Origin: Ferrimonas futtsuensis DSM 18154 | Lineage (GTDB): Bacteria > Pseudomonadota > Gammaproteobacteria > Enterobacterales > Shewanellaceae | Length of the DNA: 64,000 nt | Reading direction: 5' to 3' | NCBI RefSeq assembly: GCF_000422645.1 | Contig: NZ_AUGL01000017.1 | Span: 48,105 to 112,104, forward strand | Shown: positions 44,786 through 54,145 of the stretch, piece after piece | Layout: each line of letters starts with the position of its first letter | Numbering within the stretch: position 1 is the first letter of the stretch | The notes under the pieces: generated by a model | What the model was told of the DNA's origin: nothing | Databases searched by the model: none | Seen by the model: only the letters and a program-made list of their open reading frames with translations | Position numbers and translations under genes: made by a program

Positions 44786-46288
44786 ATGTTACACACTTTG
44801 CGCCGTCTCACCATCTCCCTGCGTCTGTTGCTGCTGCTTGCCATGGCCGGCAGTGCCACCCTGGCCTACACCTGGTTCAGCCTGTCTCAGCAGAAAAGCG
44901 AACTCCATCATGCGGCCGAGCACTCAGTCCAGCAGATGGGCCAGGCATTGAGTTCTTTGGCCAGCGGACACAGCAACTGGCCCAATCAACTCTCCCTGCC
45001 CCAGGGACTGAATCTAGTCACTCTCAGCAACGGCACCCTCACGCGCAGCGACAATGAACTTGGACGGCTGCTGCCCTCGGTCGAGACTCTGGCCAGGCTG
45101 CCCGTTGGTTCACTTCAGGCGGTAGACCGCGCCGGAGTCACCCTGTGGCTCTACCCCGTGGACCGCCAATCTCTGCTGGTGGGTGACTCCCGCCGAGTCG
45201 ATGCCCAGATGGCCGAGGTCATGGGAGAGTACGCGCTGTTCCTCGTGCTGCTGGCCGGTCCGGTGATGGGGATCTTCCTGCTGCTGAATCAATCCATCAC
45301 CGCTCCGCTGAAACAGGCGATCGACACCATGGAGGAGATCGCCCGGGGCGATGGGGATCTGACCCAGAGGCTGGATGACACAGGCCGGGATGAGGTGGCC
45401 CGCTTCTCCGCCAGTTTCAACGAATTCACCGCAAAGATTGCCAACCTCATCAAAGTGGTCAACAGGGACGTATCCGACTTAGGTGCCAGCGCCCAACAGC
45501 TTGATACCACAGTCGCTCAATCCAACCAGACCGCCGGTGCCATGAACCAGGAAGCGCATTCGGTGGCTTCTGCGGTCACCGAGATGCTGGCCGCCACCGA
45601 AGAGGTGGCAGGCAATACCGCCCAGGCGTCGGAAGCCGCCGCTCAGACCCAGCAACAGGTCGGGGTATGCCGGGATGCCATGCAGCAGAACCGGACCTTG
45701 CTGCAGGAGGTCTCCGACGGCATCGGCCAGACAGGCCACACCGCCGGTTCCCTGGCACGGGACTCGGCCCAGATCGGCGGCATTCTCGACACCATCCGCG
45801 GCATTGCCGATCAGACCAACCTGCTGGCACTCAATGCCGCCATCGAGGCCGCCCGTGCCGGAGAACACGGTCGAGGCTTTGCCGTGGTGGCCGACGAGGT
45901 CCGGGCCCTGGCCAGCCGCACTCAGAGCTCCACCGATGAGATCGCTGTCATCATAGACAGCATTCAGTCCGGAGTGGCCCAGGTCACCGAGTCGGCCAGC
46001 TCCGCCCAGGAACAGTTTCAGCACCTGACCAGCCAGACCGATGAGGCTGGAGACACCCTCAATCAGGTTCTGGACAGGATCGCCACCATTGGTGATATGA
46101 ATATGCAGATTGCCGCAGCTACCCGCCAGCAAAGCCAGGTGACCAGCGAGATCAATCAGAACATCAACAACATTGCCGAGCTTGCCGAGGCGTCAGTAAA
46201 AGCCAACGAAAGCAATGCCAACGCCAGTCGATCGGTGCAGGGCGTCACCGATGAATTGTCTCATCAGTTGCGCCACTTCAAGGTCTGA
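44786..46288 (+). CDS. Methyl-accepting chemotaxis protein (first of tandem pair)
   Basis: Transmembrane chemoreceptor of 500 residues: TM1 about 13-32, a small periplasmic domain of about 115 residues with no recognised ligand-binding fold, TM2 about 149-167, HAMP ('[20 protein letters not shown]') about 168-221, then the signalling hairpin with tip '[18 protein letters not shown]'. It lacks a C-terminal CheR-binding pentapeptide. It signals through CheW/CheA. The neighbour at 46513 is a paralog with the same build. The leader (44680-44785) contains paired stretches such as GCCGTGG / CCATGGC, so the 5' region may be structured. Confidence 0.92.
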   Translation: MLHTLRRLTISLRLLLLLAMAGSATLAYTWFSLSQQKSELHHAAEHSVQQMGQALSSLASGHSNWPNQLSLPQGLNLVTLSNGTLTRSDNELGRLLPSVETLARLPVGSLQAVDRAGVTLWLYPVDRQSLLVGDSRRVDAQMAEVMGEYALFLVLLAGPVMGIFLLLNQSITAPLKQAIDTMEEIARGDGDLTQRLDDTGRDEVARFSASFNEFTAKIANLIKVVNRDVSDLGASAQQLDTTVAQSNQTAGAMNQEAHSVASAVTEMLAATEEVAGNTAQASEAAAQTQQQVGVCRDAMQQNRTLLQEVSDGIGQTGHTAGSLARDSAQIGGILDTIRGIADQTNLLALNAAIEAARAGEHGRGFAVVADEVRALASRTQSSTDEIAVIIDSIQSGVAQVTESASSAQEQFQHLTSQTDEAGDTLNQVLDRIATIGDMNMQIAAATRQQSQVTSEINQNINNIAELAEASVKANESNANASRSVQGVTDELSHQLRHFKV

Positions 46289-46295
46289 GTTTCGG

Positions 46296-46320
46296 GGCGG
46301 GTCACTCTACCCGCCTTTTC
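46296..46320 (+). terminator. Terminator between the two chemoreceptors
   Basis: GGCGGGT / ACCCGCC stem with a CACTCT loop, followed by TTTTC, eight bases past the stop. It suggests each receptor gene has its own transcript. Confidence 0.8.
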
Positions 46321-46512
46321 TCGCCACACATTCCCGTCAAAATCGGCCACGGGCCACGACGAACATTCGAAAGTTGTAATTTAGAGACTTCTAAATTTTG
46401 ACGAGTCAGCCACAAAGCCAGCAATTGCCTCATCTGGTCAGATGACCGGGGCAACCCCGCCCGTGTATACAAAGCAGTAGAAGGTAAAATAATTAATAAT
46501 CAGGAAGATACA

Positions 46513-48051
46513 ATGCTTTCACTGCTGCGCCGCCTGTCGGTGTCCCTGCGCTTATTGCTACTCCTCTGTCTCACAGCCCTGGCCACCCTGCTCTATACCC
46601 TGTTCAGCCTTACCCAACAACACAATCAGTTGCTCATCAATGCTGAGGCCAGCACCCAACAACTGGGCCAGGCCATCGCATCCCTAAAACTGGAGGACAG
46701 CCAGACTCTCATCCAGGACCTGCAGTTGGGAGACAACATCAACCTGATCAAACTCGACGCCAACGGTGAACTGATCTATCAGCGCACCGTGGATGATGAC
46801 CTGACCCAACTGGCCCAATCCAGGGAGGGCAAACAAGCATTCAGGACCCTTGCCCGGCAACAGGGCAGGCTCAGCATCGAGGTTCAGGGGATGCAGTTCT
46901 GGCTGTATGGATTTAAGCGGGATAAGATCACCTTCGTGCTGATGAGCGACGCCCATCAGGTAAAGGGGCATATGATCCAGGTGCTGACCAGCTACGCCCT
47001 GTTTCTGACCCTGCTGTCGATTCCGCTGCTCACCCTGTTTGCGATGATCAACCTCTCTATTACCCGGCCCCTGCAGAAGGCAACCCGGACCATGGAGGAG
47101 ATCGCTCGCGGTGAAGGGGATCTGACGCTGAGACTGGATGACAACGGCCAGGATGAAGTGTCGCTGTTTTCCAGGGGTTTTAATGAATTCACCGACAAGA
47201 TCGCCACCCTGATCCGCATCGTCGGTCGTGACATTCAGAGCCTGACTGCCAGCTCGGCCCAGTTGGATGCCACAGTAACCCAGTCAAACCAGACTGCCAA
47301 CGCCATGAACCATGAGGCCCAATCGGTGGCCTCTGCGGTGACAGAGATGCTTTCCGCCACCGAAGAGGTCGCCGGAAATACCGCGCTGGCGTCAGACACC
47401 GCGGTCCAGACCCAGCAACAAGTCGGGGTGTGCCGGGACGCCATGCAGCAGAATCGTGCCCTGCTTCAGCAGGTCTCACAAGGCATAAGTCAGACCGGCA
47501 CCACCGCCGACAGCCTGGCTCAGGACTCCGCCCAGATAGGCAGCATACTGGACACCATCCGTGGCATCGCCGAACAGACCAACCTGTTGGCCCTCAACGC
47601 CGCCATCGAAGCCGCCCGCGCCGGCGATCAGGGCAGAGGCTTTGCCGTGGTCGCCGACGAGGTCCGGGCCCTGGCCAGCCGTACCCAGAACTCCACCGAT
47701 GAAATCGCCGCCATCATAGACAGCATCCACTCCGGCGTGTCCCAGGTCACAAATTCGGCAAACTCTGCCCAGTCGCAGTTTGGCCACCTGTCAAACCAGA
47801 CCAACGACGCGGGTAATACCCTCAATCAGGTACTGGACAGGATCGCCACCATCGTCGATATGAACATTCAGATCGCCGCCGCAACCCGCCAACAGAGCCA
47901 GGTGACCAGCGAAATCAATCAAAACATCAGCAACATTGCCGAACTGGCCGAGGCCTCCGTCAAAGCCAACGAGAGCAATGCCAACGCCAGTCAGTCGGTA
48001 CAGGGGGTCACCGACGAGCTGTCCCATCTGCTGAGACAGTTCAAAGTGTGA
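46513..48051 (+). CDS. Methyl-accepting chemotaxis protein (second of tandem pair)
   Basis: Chemoreceptor of 512 residues, paralogous to the preceding one. TM1 about 13-32, periplasmic domain about 33-155, TM2 about 158-180, HAMP beginning '[20 protein letters not shown]', then a signalling domain very similar to that of the first receptor ('[19 protein letters not shown]'). The two share C-terminal '[18 protein letters not shown]' residues. The periplasmic parts are much less alike, so the pair probably senses different cues through the same output. AT-rich promoter sequence lies at 46478-46512. Confidence 0.92.
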   Translation: MLSLLRRLSVSLRLLLLLCLTALATLLYTLFSLTQQHNQLLINAEASTQQLGQAIASLKLEDSQTLIQDLQLGDNINLIKLDANGELIYQRTVDDDLTQLAQSREGKQAFRTLARQQGRLSIEVQGMQFWLYGFKRDKITFVLMSDAHQVKGHMIQVLTSYALFLTLLSIPLLTLFAMINLSITRPLQKATRTMEEIARGEGDLTLRLDDNGQDEVSLFSRGFNEFTDKIATLIRIVGRDIQSLTASSAQLDATVTQSNQTANAMNHEAQSVASAVTEMLSATEEVAGNTALASDTAVQTQQQVGVCRDAMQQNRALLQQVSQGISQTGTTADSLAQDSAQIGSILDTIRGIAEQTNLLALNAAIEAARAGDQGRGFAVVADEVRALASRTQNSTDEIAAIIDSIHSGVSQVTNSANSAQSQFGHLSNQTNDAGNTLNQVLDRIATIVDMNIQIAAATRQQSQVTSEINQNISNIAELAEASVKANESNANASQSVQGVTDELSHLLRQFKV

Positions 48052-48069
48052 CCTGTCAGAGAGCAACCG

Positions 48070-48089
48070 GAGGGCGATATTGCGCCCTC
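48070..48089 (+). terminator. Hairpin after second chemoreceptor
   Basis: GAGGGCG / CGCCCTC stem 18 bases past the stop, loop ATATTG, without a clear T-tract; it separates the receptor gene from the PTS genes. Confidence 0.55.
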
Positions 48090-48168
48090 TCACTTCACTC
48101 GTGGATTTGTTGATTCCTGTTACCCAGACCAGTATGCTGAGGCCGTCTCACCAGCTTCAAGGCAGATC

Positions 48169-48426
48169 ATGTATCGTCAGTCTGTAACCATTGCCGCCAA
48201 ACAAGGCATCCACACTCGTCCCGCCGCCCTGCTGGTTCAGCAGGCAAAGCAGTATCCCTGTGACATCATCGTGTATTGCAATGGAAAGCAGGCCAGTGCC
48301 AAGAGCCTCTACCGTCTCCAGACCCTGAGCCTGGCCCACGGTACCGAAATCGAAGTCAGCGCCAGTGGTGATCAGGCAGAACAGGCCGTCAACAGCCTAT
48401 GCCAATTTATCGCCAACATGGACTAG
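48169..48426 (+). CDS. ptsH: PTS phosphocarrier protein HPr
   Basis: Protein of 85 residues, the normal HPr length. The phosphorylated His is H15 in 'KQGIHTRPAA', and S46 in 'SAKSLYRLQTL' is at the regulatory serine position. HPr carries phosphate from Enzyme I to the sugar-specific EII enzymes. It precedes an Enzyme I gene by 23 bases and an EIIA gene beyond, the classical ptsH-ptsI-crr order. No EIIBC sugar permease lies in the window. Confidence 0.93.
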   Translation: MYRQSVTIAAKQGIHTRPAALLVQQAKQYPCDIIVYCNGKQASAKSLYRLQTLSLAHGTEIEVSASGDQAEQAVNSLCQFIANMD

Positions 48427-48449
48427 AGAATAGAAAGGGAGGACACGGA

Positions 48450-50141
48450 GTGTCACACACCTTTGTCGCCCAGGTCCTCTCCGCAGGTCTGGTTCGGGGA
48501 GCGCTGTATCGCTGCCATCGCCGCCTTAACCCGGTGGATCATTCCAAGATTGGCTACCAGCAGATCCCTTCAGAGCTGAGCCACATCGACCAGGCGTTGA
48601 CCGCCGAACTCGATGCGCTGAACGCGCTGCAGACCCAGGCGCTGTCGGAAACCGAGCGAGAGCTGGTCGAGGCCGACAGGCTGATGCTCCAGGACGAAGA
48701 GCTCAAGCGGGATCTTCACCAGCACGTCACCCTGCACCACTGCAGTGCCGCCAGCGCCTTTGAGCGGGTTCTCACCCCCATGGTGAACGAGATCTCCGGC
48801 ATCGAGGATCCCAACCTTCAGAAACGCGCCGCCGAACTGCAGCAGCTGAAACAGCGCCTGACCCAGCACGCCCTGGGCCACCGCTGTCCTCTACCCAAAA
48901 GCCTGTCTCACAAACACATTCTGGTGGTGGATTACCTCTCCCCTGCCGAGTTTTTGCGTTACCCCGACATCAGTGGCCTGGTGGTCAGCCAAGCCACCTA
49001 TCAGGATCACCTGGCGATTCTGGCCCGCGGTATGCAGGTGCCATTGCTGGTGCTCTCTCCCGAGGAGCTGGCTCCCCTGCCCCACGGGGCCGACATCCTG
49101 CTCGACGGCGAACAGGCCACGGTCACCGTCACCCCCTCCCGGGTCCAGTCCGACGCCTTCGATGCCCGAATGGCCAACTATCTGAAGCGCCTCGAGCAGA
49201 TTGAACACGATGCCCAGGCCCCGGCGCTGACCGCCGACGGCCACGAAATCACCATCGCCGCCAACATCGCCACCCTGGCAGAACTGCCCCAGGTAGAACG
49301 CTACGGCTGCCAGGAGATTGGCCTGCTGCGAACGGAACTGCTGTTTATGGACAGGCTGAGTCTGCCCAACGCCGATGAGCAGTATCAGGCCTATCGCACC
49401 ATCGCCGACGCCATCTCTCCCCATCCGGTCACCATCCGCCTGTTCGACTTCGGCGCCGACAAGGTGATGGAGGAGGAGAACCTGGAGGAGACCAACCCGG
49501 CTCTGGGGCACCGCGGGGTGCGCCTTGGGCTGGAACGCCCTCATCTGCTGCTGCCACAGCTTCGGGCCATCGCCCGGTTGAGTCAGAGCCATAAGGTGAA
49601 AATGTTGGTGCCCATGGTCAACCAGGTGGAGGAGCTGGATATGCTGGCCGACCTCTACGACCAGGCCACCGCCGACCTGCCACCGAAACAGAAGCAGAAG
49701 AAACCGGAACTGGGGGTCATGATTGAAACCCCGGCCTCGGTGATGAACATCGACGCCCTGGCCAGCCGATTGGACTTTATCTCCATCGGAACCAACGATC
49801 TGACCCAATATCTGTACGCGGCAGATCGCAACGACCCCACCCTGTCCAAGCTCTATACTCCGGTGTCACCGGCGATGATCCGAGCCTTGGCCTGGGTATG
49901 CTCACGGGCTCAGGCACGCGGCATGAAAATCACCCTCTGTGGAGAAATGGCCTCAGATATTAAGGCGTTACCTCTTCTGGTCGCCCTGGGTATCGACGGC
50001 CTCTCCATGGTTCCCACCCAGAGACCGGCCATCAAGAGTGCGATGTCTGCGCTCAGTGTCAGCCGCTGTCAGAAGGTGTTGGAACGGGCGCTGAGGAGTC
50101 AGACCACAAGGGAATTAACATCTATACTTAACTCGCTGTGA
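48450..50141 (+). CDS. ptsI: PTS Enzyme I, divergent phosphohistidine motif
   Basis: Phosphoenolpyruvate-protein phosphotransferase of 563 residues. The active His is H187 in 'QDHLAILARGMQVPLLV', aligned with H189 of E. coli, but the usual GGRTSH lead-in reads 'QATYQDH' here. PEP-binding and catalytic elements are kept: 'RTELLFMDR', 'FDFGADK', 'MIETPAS', 'SIGTNDLTQYLYAADRND' and Cys in 'LCGEMASD'. It should use PEP to phosphorylate HPr, perhaps with altered partner specificity. Start is GTG 48450, with GGGAGGA ten bases upstream. Gene order ptsH-ptsI-crr is standard. Confidence 0.88.
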   Translation: MSHTFVAQVLSAGLVRGALYRCHRRLNPVDHSKIGYQQIPSELSHIDQALTAELDALNALQTQALSETERELVEADRLMLQDEELKRDLHQHVTLHHCSAASAFERVLTPMVNEISGIEDPNLQKRAAELQQLKQRLTQHALGHRCPLPKSLSHKHILVVDYLSPAEFLRYPDISGLVVSQATYQDHLAILARGMQVPLLVLSPEELAPLPHGADILLDGEQATVTVTPSRVQSDAFDARMANYLKRLEQIEHDAQAPALTADGHEITIAANIATLAELPQVERYGCQEIGLLRTELLFMDRLSLPNADEQYQAYRTIADAISPHPVTIRLFDFGADKVMEEENLEETNPALGHRGVRLGLERPHLLLPQLRAIARLSQSHKVKMLVPMVNQVEELDMLADLYDQATADLPPKQKQKKPELGVMIETPASVMNIDALASRLDFISIGTNDLTQYLYAADRNDPTLSKLYTPVSPAMIRALAWVCSRAQARGMKITLCGEMASDIKALPLLVALGIDGLSMVPTQRPAIKSAMSALSVSRCQKVLERALRSQTTRELTSILNSL

Positions 50142-50199
50142 TTCATAGCAAAAATTAGATAAGATCAACAATAACAGGGATAAAGGAAAAGAGGTGCGC

Positions 50200-50706
50200 A
50201 TGGGATTTTTCAGCCGCATGCAACGTATGATGAAAAATACACCCCCCACCGGCGGGATTACCGTGGTGGCTCCGGTCTCCGGAGAAGTGGTGGAGATTGA
50301 AAAGGTGCCGGATGTGGTGTTCTCTCGCAAGATCATCGGCGACGGCATCGCCATCGATCCCAGCGGCGACACCGTTTATGCCCCCATTGACGGCACCATT
50401 GGCAAGATATTCGAGTCCAACCACGCCTTCAGTATCGAGTCGAATCTGGGGCTGGAGCTGTTTGTCCACTTTGGCATCGACACCGTCGAACTCAGGGGCA
50501 ATGGATTCGAGCGTATCGCTCAGGAGGGGCAAAAGGTGAAAGCCGGCGACCCCATCCTGAAATTTGACCTGGATTACCTGAAGGAGCACGCCAAAAGCGT
50601 ACTGACTCCCCTGGTCATCGCCAATATGGAGGACGTGAAAGAGCTCTCCAAAGCCGATGGTGAAGCGGTTGGCGGCCAGACCCCAGCCCTGCAAGTGTTC
50701 CTGTAA
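50200..50706 (+). CDS. crr: PTS glucose-type EIIA component
   Basis: Protein of 168 residues with the EIIA-Glc fold. The phosphorylated His is H90 in 'LELFVHFGIDTVEL', with its partner H75 in 'SNHAFSIES'. The N-terminal 'MGFFSRMQRMM' resembles the amphipathic tail that touches the membrane. EIIA-Glc controls adenylate cyclase and sugar permeases, so in an organism with few sugar EIIs it may be mainly regulatory. ATG 50200 has GAGG upstream, better than GTG 50194. Third gene of the pts group, ended by a good terminator. Confidence 0.95.
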   Translation: MGFFSRMQRMMKNTPPTGGITVVAPVSGEVVEIEKVPDVVFSRKIIGDGIAIDPSGDTVYAPIDGTIGKIFESNHAFSIESNLGLELFVHFGIDTVELRGNGFERIAQEGQKVKAGDPILKFDLDYLKEHAKSVLTPLVIANMEDVKELSKADGEAVGGQTPALQVFL

Positions 50707-50725
50707 TACCTGATATCCCTTCCGA

Positions 50726-50750
50726 AAAAGACCGCACTGCGGTCTTTTTT
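50726..50750 (+). terminator. Intrinsic terminator after crr
   Basis: AAAAAGACCGC-ACT-GCGGTCTTTTTT, with A-run on one side and T-run on the other, 20 bases past the stop. Confidence 0.93.
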
Positions 50751-50850
50751 CATTCATGTTAGTGACATCCCCTCTTAACCTCATCGACACATTCCACAGA
50801 TAACCTGCTTCCGCTTACGTATCCGAGCACGACAACTACAGGAAGCCGTT

Positions 50851-52428
50851 ATGAAACCTTTATGGAGCTCTCTCGCCACCGCCGTGGCCCTGTCGCTCTG
50901 CCACTCCGCTCAGGCCCAGGTCCTGCCCAACTATCAGATCAGCAACCCCTGGTACCAGCAGGCCCAACAGCGTCTGCTGAACAAGCTGACCGCCGAGGAG
51001 GGCACCCAAGCCAAGAACGTCATCCTATTCGTGGGCGATGGTATGGGGATCTCTACCCTGACCGCCGCTCGAATCCTCGAAGGTCAGCAGCAGGGGATGC
51101 TGGGTGAGGAGCATGCCCTGAGCTTCGAGAAGTTCGGTTACTCCGCCCTGGTGAAAACCTACAACACCGACGCTCAGACCCCGGACTCCGCCGGCACCAT
51201 GACCGCCATGATCGCCGGCGTCAAAACCGATGCCGGCGTACTCAGCGTCGACGAGGACATCGAGCGCGGCCAGTGCGGCACAGTTACCGGCAACGAGCTG
51301 ACGACCGCCATCGAGCTGGCCGAAATCAAGGGCCTGGCCACCGGTGTCATCTCCACCGCCCGCATTACCCACGCCACCCCTGCCGCCACCTACGCCAAAT
51401 CCGCCGACCGCAACTGGGAGGACATCTCCGACCTGCCTGAGGCGGCGGTGGCCGCCGGCTGCAAGGACATTGCCGACCAGCTGGTGAACTTCAAAGAGAA
51501 TCTGCAAGCCCGCTTCCCTGACGCACAGGTCGATGGTCTGGATGTGGTCATGGGCGGTGGCCGACGCCACTTCCTGCCCAAGGACCCCGCCTTCAACAGC
51601 CGCGATGCCCGCTCTTCGATTGAGGGGGATCGCACCGACGGCCGAGACCTGACCGCCGAGTGGCAGCAGAAGTACAGCGATGGCGTCTATGTGATGGACC
51701 AGGCGGGGTTCGATGCCATCGACCCCGCCAACACCAGCCGGGTACTGGGCCTGTTTAACGAGTCCCACATGCAGTACGAGGCGGACCGTCACAACGACAT
51801 CGCCGGCGAGCCCTCCCTGAGCGAGATGACCGCCAAGGCCATTGAGATCCTGAAGAGGGATGAGGACGGCTACCTGCTGGTGGTGGAATCCGGCCGCATT
51901 GATCACGGCCACCACGCCGGCTCCGCCTCCACCGCCCTCACCGACACCATTGAGCTGGCCAAGGCGGTAGAGCTGGCCCAGGCCGCCGCCGGCGACGACA
52001 CCCTGATTCTGGTGACCGCCGATCACAGCCACGTATTCACCATCGCCGGTTACCCCCGTCGTGGCAACCCCATCCTCGGCAAGGTGGTCGGCGTCGATGG
52101 CCAGGTGGCCTTGGCCGCCGATGGCCTGCCCTACACCACCCTGGGCTACACCAATGGTCGTGGCCTCCAGGATCTCGGCACAGAAACCGATGGCGACGCC
52201 AGCTACGACCGAGAGATTGCCGCCGGACGCCACGACCTGTCCCTGATCGACACCACCGCCTCCGGCTACCACCAGGAAGCGGTGATCCCCAAGAGCTCGG
52301 AAACCCATGCCGGGGAAGACATCAGCCTGCACGCCACCGGCCCCGGTGCTCAGCATGTTCAAGGAGTGATGGAACAGAGCCAGGTGTTCCACCTGATTGA
52401 CGACGCCCTGAACCTGGTTGCCAAATAA
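50851..52428 (+). CDS. Alkaline phosphatase, PhoA type (secreted)
   Basis: Exported phosphatase of 525 residues with a signal peptide ending 'CHSAQA' (about residue 22). Motifs: metal-binding 'VGDGMG' (61-66), nucleophile S113 in 'TPDSAGTMTA', and the Zn-ligating 'SGRIDHGHHAGSA' and 'TADHSHVFT' later. It hydrolyses phosphomonoesters in the periplasm and depends on Zn/Mg. It is followed after 12 bases by a second phosphatase of the same type, so they form one operon. No Pho box was recognised in the leader (50751-50850). Confidence 0.93.
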   Translation: MKPLWSSLATAVALSLCHSAQAQVLPNYQISNPWYQQAQQRLLNKLTAEEGTQAKNVILFVGDGMGISTLTAARILEGQQQGMLGEEHALSFEKFGYSALVKTYNTDAQTPDSAGTMTAMIAGVKTDAGVLSVDEDIERGQCGTVTGNELTTAIELAEIKGLATGVISTARITHATPAATYAKSADRNWEDISDLPEAAVAAGCKDIADQLVNFKENLQARFPDAQVDGLDVVMGGGRRHFLPKDPAFNSRDARSSIEGDRTDGRDLTAEWQQKYSDGVYVMDQAGFDAIDPANTSRVLGLFNESHMQYEADRHNDIAGEPSLSEMTAKAIEILKRDEDGYLLVVESGRIDHGHHAGSASTALTDTIELAKAVELAQAAAGDDTLILVTADHSHVFTIAGYPRRGNPILGKVVGVDGQVALAADGLPYTTLGYTNGRGLQDLGTETDGDASYDREIAAGRHDLSLIDTTASGYHQEAVIPKSSETHAGEDISLHATGPGAQHVQGVMEQSQVFHLIDDALNLVAK

Positions 52429-52440
52429 GGAAGTAGCCCA

Positions 52441-54096
52441 ATGAAACTGACCACTCAATCCCTGCTGGCCCTGGCCATCACCGCCGCCCTGGCAGGCTGT
52501 AACTCCAGTGACAATGACAACGACGCGGTCACCCCAGAGCCGTTTCGCATTGCCAAGGCGGACATCGCCACCAACACCGGCAACCCCTACTACCAGGCCG
52601 GTGAGTCCAACGTCGCCGCCGCCAAGGCGCGCACCGCCAACAACCGCCGCGGCGCCGCCAAAAACGTCATCCTGTTTGTCGGCGATGGCATGGGCGTCTC
52701 CACCGTCACCGCAGCGCGCATTCTGGATGGCCAGATGAAAGGCGGACAGGGCGAAGAGAACAGCCTGAGCTTCGACACCTTCCCCTACTCCGGCCTGGTG
52801 AAGACCTACAACGTCGACGCCCAGACTCCGGACTCCGCCGGCACCATGACCGCCCTGGTGAGCGGCGTGAAGACCGACGTGGGGGTCATCGGGGTGGATG
52901 AGGACATCCTTCGCGGCGACCACACCACCGTCGCCGGAAACGAGTTGATGAGCGCCATCGAGATGGCCGAGATCGCCGGCATGTCCACCGGAGTGGTGTC
53001 CACCGCCCGCATCACCCACGCCACTCCTGCCGCCACCTACGCCAAGTCCGCCGACCGCAACTGGGAGGATGTCTCCGACATGCCTCAGGAGGCCGTGGAC
53101 GCCGGCTTTCCCGACATCGCCGATCAGTTGGTGAAGTTCGAACAGTATCTTGAGGGGCGCCTCAGCGGCCTGGATGTGGACGGTCTGGACGTGGTGATGG
53201 GCGGCGGCCGCCGACACTTCCTGCCCAAGGATGCCTCAGCCAACAGCGCCGATGCCCGCTCCTCGGTCGAGGGCGACCGCACCGACAACCGCAACCTGGT
53301 GAGCGAGTGGCAATCTCAGTACCCTCAGGGCACCTATGTGATGGACAAGAGCGGCTTCGACGCCATCGATGCCGCCACCGCCACCAAGGTATTCGGTCTG
53401 TTCAACGAGTCCCACATGCAGTATGAAGCGGACCGTGACAACGACATTGCCGGCGAACCCTCCCTGGCGGAGATGACCGCCAAGGCGATCGACATCCTCG
53501 ACAACAACGACAAGGGCTACTTCTTGGTGGTGGAGGCGGGCCGCATCGACCACGGCCACCACGCCGGCTCCGCCTATGGCGCCCTGACCGACACCATCGA
53601 GATGTCCGAAGCCGTCGCCAGGGCCGCCGAGATGACCTCGGCTCAGGACACCCTGATCCTGGTGACCGCCGACCACAGCCACGTATTCACCATCGCCGGT
53701 TACCCCAAGCGGGGCAACCCCATCCTGGGCAAGGTGGTCGGTGTGGATGGCGAACAGGCCTCCGCATCCGACGGCTTGCCCTACACCACCCTGGGCTACA
53801 CCAACGGCCGGGGCTTCCAGGACCTGGGCGATGAGACCGACGCCGACGCCAGTTACCATCAGGCCATCAACGCCGGACGTCACGATCTCACCGACGTGGA
53901 CACCACCGCCCCGGGGTACCACCAGGAGGCACTGGTTCCAAGGAGCTCGGAAACCCACGCCGCCGAAGATGTGGGTGTCTACGCCTGCGGCCCCGGCGCC
54001 CAACTGGTGACCGGCACCAATGAGCAAAGCTATCTGTTCCACGTGATGGAGCATGCCGCCGACCTGAGTGGCCGTGCCGAACACGCCCTGAACTAG
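52441..54096 (+). CDS. Alkaline phosphatase, PhoA type (lipoprotein)
   Basis: Paralog of the preceding gene, 551 residues. The N-terminus is a lipoprotein signal ending 'ALAGC' (C20), followed by an acidic Asn/Asp-rich linker, so the enzyme is probably anchored to the outer membrane (+2 is Asn, not Asp). The nucleophile is S132 in 'TPDSAGTMTA', with the same metal motifs ('GRIDHGHHAGSA', 'TADHSHVFT'). Long stretches match the first copy closely, as expected after tandem duplication. One enzyme soluble, one tethered would spread phosphate release across the periplasm. Confidence 0.93.
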   Translation: MKLTTQSLLALAITAALAGCNSSDNDNDAVTPEPFRIAKADIATNTGNPYYQAGESNVAAAKARTANNRRGAAKNVILFVGDGMGVSTVTAARILDGQMKGGQGEENSLSFDTFPYSGLVKTYNVDAQTPDSAGTMTALVSGVKTDVGVIGVDEDILRGDHTTVAGNELMSAIEMAEIAGMSTGVVSTARITHATPAATYAKSADRNWEDVSDMPQEAVDAGFPDIADQLVKFEQYLEGRLSGLDVDGLDVVMGGGRRHFLPKDASANSADARSSVEGDRTDNRNLVSEWQSQYPQGTYVMDKSGFDAIDAATATKVFGLFNESHMQYEADRDNDIAGEPSLAEMTAKAIDILDNNDKGYFLVVEAGRIDHGHHAGSAYGALTDTIEMSEAVARAAEMTSAQDTLILVTADHSHVFTIAGYPKRGNPILGKVVGVDGEQASASDGLPYTTLGYTNGRGFQDLGDETDADASYHQAINAGRHDLTDVDTTAPGYHQEALVPRSSETHAAEDVGVYACGPGAQLVTGTNEQSYLFHVMEHAADLSGRAEHALN

Positions 54097-54110
54097 CCCT
54101 TCGACCAGAC

Positions 54111-54134
54111 AAGGGAGCGCTTTGGCGCTCCCTT
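54111..54134 (+). terminator. Hairpin between the phosphatase and the next gene
   Basis: AAGGGAGCGC / GCGCTCCCTT stem with a TTTG loop, 15 bases past the stop and only 12 bases before the next start; the tail is TGGAG, which also provides the following ribosome binding site. It may be an attenuator rather than a full stop. Confidence 0.7.
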
Positions 54135-54145
54135 TGGAGTATCCG

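Noticed and set aside
50751..50850. Pho box upstream of the alkaline phosphatases
   Set aside because: Only loose TGACA-like fragments are present with wrong spacing; no convincing PhoB site.
51025..53217. Minus-strand frame of 730 codons over both alkaline phosphatases
   Set aside because: Antisense to two genes with clear catalytic motifs; Gly/Val/His-rich content is the usual shadow of high-GC coding DNA.
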